Origin: UBA11346 sp038318565
GTDB lineage: Bacteria; Planctomycetota; UBA11346
Direction: 5' to 3'
Length of the DNA stretch: 64,000 bases
Assembly (NCBI GenBank): GCA_038318565.1
Contig: JBBQCI010000004.1
Span: 1-64,000, forward strand
Below, in pieces: positions 63,058 to 64,000 of this stretch (its first letter is position 1; every line of letters begins with the position of its first letter). Below the pieces are notes generated by a model. The model was not told where the DNA came from, searched no databases, and worked only from the letters and a program-made list of their open reading frames with translations. Position numbers and translations under genes: made by a program.

Positions 63058-64000
63058 TCAGCCAAGCCAGCGGTCACATAGCGCCCGGGCGCGCATGGCA
63101 TCGTCGACACCCTGGATCAGCACGCGACCGTCGGCGAAGCAGGTCGCGACTGCGTCGCCATCACGAAAGCGGACGAACACCTCGTTGACGGACACCAGCG
63201 CTGGACCAAGGCGTTGGGCTAGACGTGCCAGATCACCGGGAGGCGGGCGCCGCACCTGCACGGCCTGCCGTCCGCACAGCACGATCGCCGGCTCGTCGCC
63301 GGCGGCCAACATCGGGTGATCGGCGTGCGGCCCGCAGGCGCGGCAGTCCGGATCACGAGACAGGGCGATACGCTGGAAACGGTTGCTCCACAGGTCGCAA
63401 CTCCACAGCTCGCGTCGGACGGCAGCCAGATCGCCGACCAGAATCTTGAGCGCTTCGGCGGCCTGCCAGGCGGCAACCAGCCGGACGGCAGGTCCGATCA
63501 CCCCGGCCGTATCGCAGGTTGGATTGTCGGCCGCGGCTGGCGGTTCGTCTTGCAGGCAGCGCAAGCAGGCGGTGGTTCCCGGCAGGATGGGCAGGCACAG
63601 GCCATAGGCCCCGAGCACCGCTCCGTGCACCCACGGCACGCCAGCGCGGCAACAGACCTCGTTGAGGAGGTGACGGGTCGGGAAGTTGTCGAGACCGTCC
63701 ATCACCACATCGCAGTCGGCGATCAGAGCCGTTGCGCTGGCGGCATTGAACTCGCCGGCGATCGGCTGGTAGATCAGCGACGGATCGATGGCCGCGAGAT
63801 GCGCGGCGGCAGCGTGGGCCTTGGGTCGTCCCTCGACGGCATCAGCATGGTCGTAAAGGGCCTGGCGCTGGAGATTCGACATCTCGACGACATCCCGGTC
63901 GATCAGCCGAAGTCGTCCAACTCCGGCCCGGGCCAGCAGTTCCGCAACCGCCGAGCCGAGGGCGCCGACCCCGACGATGGCGACCGTGGCCTCGTGCAGG
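63058..64000 (-). CDS. ThiF/MoeB/HesA-family adenylyltransferase (5' end beyond window)
   Basis: Open from the right edge. The first visible residues already include the ATP-binding GVGALGSAVAELLARAG, followed by IDRDVVEMSNLQRQALY, the E1-like signature that adenylates the C-terminus of a sulfur-carrier protein (ThiS, MoaD). DVVMDGLDNFPTRHLLN comes next. Two CxxC pairs, CLRC and CRAC, probably bind zinc. A C-terminal extension of about 80 residues (VNEVFVRFRDGDAVATCFAD) may be a degenerate rhodanese-like domain. Neighbouring thiamine or molybdopterin genes may lie beyond the edge, so the exact partner cannot be named. Confidence 0.88.
   Translation of the reverse strand, partial: LHEATVAIVGVGALGSAVAELLARAGVGRLRLIDRDVVEMSNLQRQALYDHADAVEGRPKAHAAAAHLAAIDPSLIYQPIAGEFNAASATALIADCDVVMDGLDNFPTRHLLNEVCCRAGVPWVHGAVLGAYGLCLPILPGTTACLRCLQDEPPAAADNPTCDTAGVIGPAVRLVAAWQAAEALKILVGDLAAVRRELWSCDLWSNRFQRIALSRDPDCRACGPHADHPMLAAGDEPAIVLCGRQAVQVRRPPPGDLARLAQRLGPALVSVNEVFVRFRDGDAVATCFADGRVLIQGVDDAMRARALCDRWLG

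Overview
This 64 kb window is chromosomal DNA from a high-GC Gram-negative (diderm) bacterium. Diderm signs are lpxB, an OmpA/Pal-type lipoprotein, a predicted outer-membrane barrel and several lipobox proteins. Other markers are two large membrane-anchored Ser/Thr kinases (one with an FHA domain), five AraC-family regulators each beside a sugar-hydrolase or dioxygenase-type gene, PhyH oxygenases, a WbsX/GH99-like protein, DUF2264, a URO-D-like methyltransferase homologue, HemQ, and the carboxyspermidine polyamine route. Together these suggest the PVC superphylum (Planctomycetota, Lentisphaerota or Verrucomicrobiota), with Armatimonadota as an alternative. No rRNA or other decisive marker is present, so this placement is inference. 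GTG and TTG starts are common. No insertion sequence, prophage, integrase or CRISPR array was seen.

Layout. 1-9.5 kb: a GH106-like hydrolase (cut by the left edge) divergent from an AraC regulator; the remains of a sensor histidine kinase; an ArsC/Spx-like protein; a SirB1-like protein; a DUF349 protein; then a PhyH plus URO-D-like pair divergent from a second AraC regulator with a palindrome at its start codon. 9.5-17.5 kb: housekeeping and signalling genes rsgA, FHA kinase, lpxB, yicC, yebC and a HhH-GPD-like protein with a lysine-rich tail. 17.7-25.6 kb: a co-directional run of kinase, secreted NHL-repeat protein, two-TM protein and manA. 25.6-31.2 kb: a two-repeat hypothetical protein, trpD, a membrane protein overlapping radC, and a WbsX protein divergent from an AraC gene. 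31.4-38.2 kb: carB, a c-type cytochrome lipoprotein plus barrel protein behind a Fur-box-like site, AraC, PhyH and an RRM protein. 38.3-45.8 kb: a mutarotase and a polyamine block (aguB-aguA divergent from speA, carboxy(nor)spermidine dehydrogenase, nspC), then tRNA-Met(CAU). 46-50.9 kb: a 1161-residue protein of unknown function, DUF2264, tRNA-Arg(CCG). 51-57.6 kb: AraC divergent from a sugar-phosphate isomerase, clpS, rhomboid, an OmpA-type lipoprotein, leuB, and nrdR overlapping a protein with two ATP-cone-like domains. 57.6-64 kb: hemQ, a five-gene NAD/ADP-ribose operon on the minus strand behind a good sigma70-type promoter, a small lipoprotein, and a ThiF/MoeB-type gene cut by the right edge.

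How the genes work together. The polyamine genes describe arginine to agmatine to N-carbamoylputrescine to putrescine, then reductive coupling and decarboxylation to spermidine or norspermidine. The terminal operon pairs nicotinamide riboside uptake (PnuC) and its conversion to NAD (NadR) with two ADP-ribose-handling enzymes (Nudix, ADP-ribosylglycohydrolase) and a nucleoside deoxyribosyltransferase-like enzyme. The AraC-linked pairs look like separately switched catabolic modules. The most interesting leads are the NAD/ADP-ribose operon, the NrdR-coupled double ATP-cone protein, the polyamine block, the URO-D/PhyH/AraC module and the kinase/NHL run. All functional statements come from reading the sequence by eye; no search was run.
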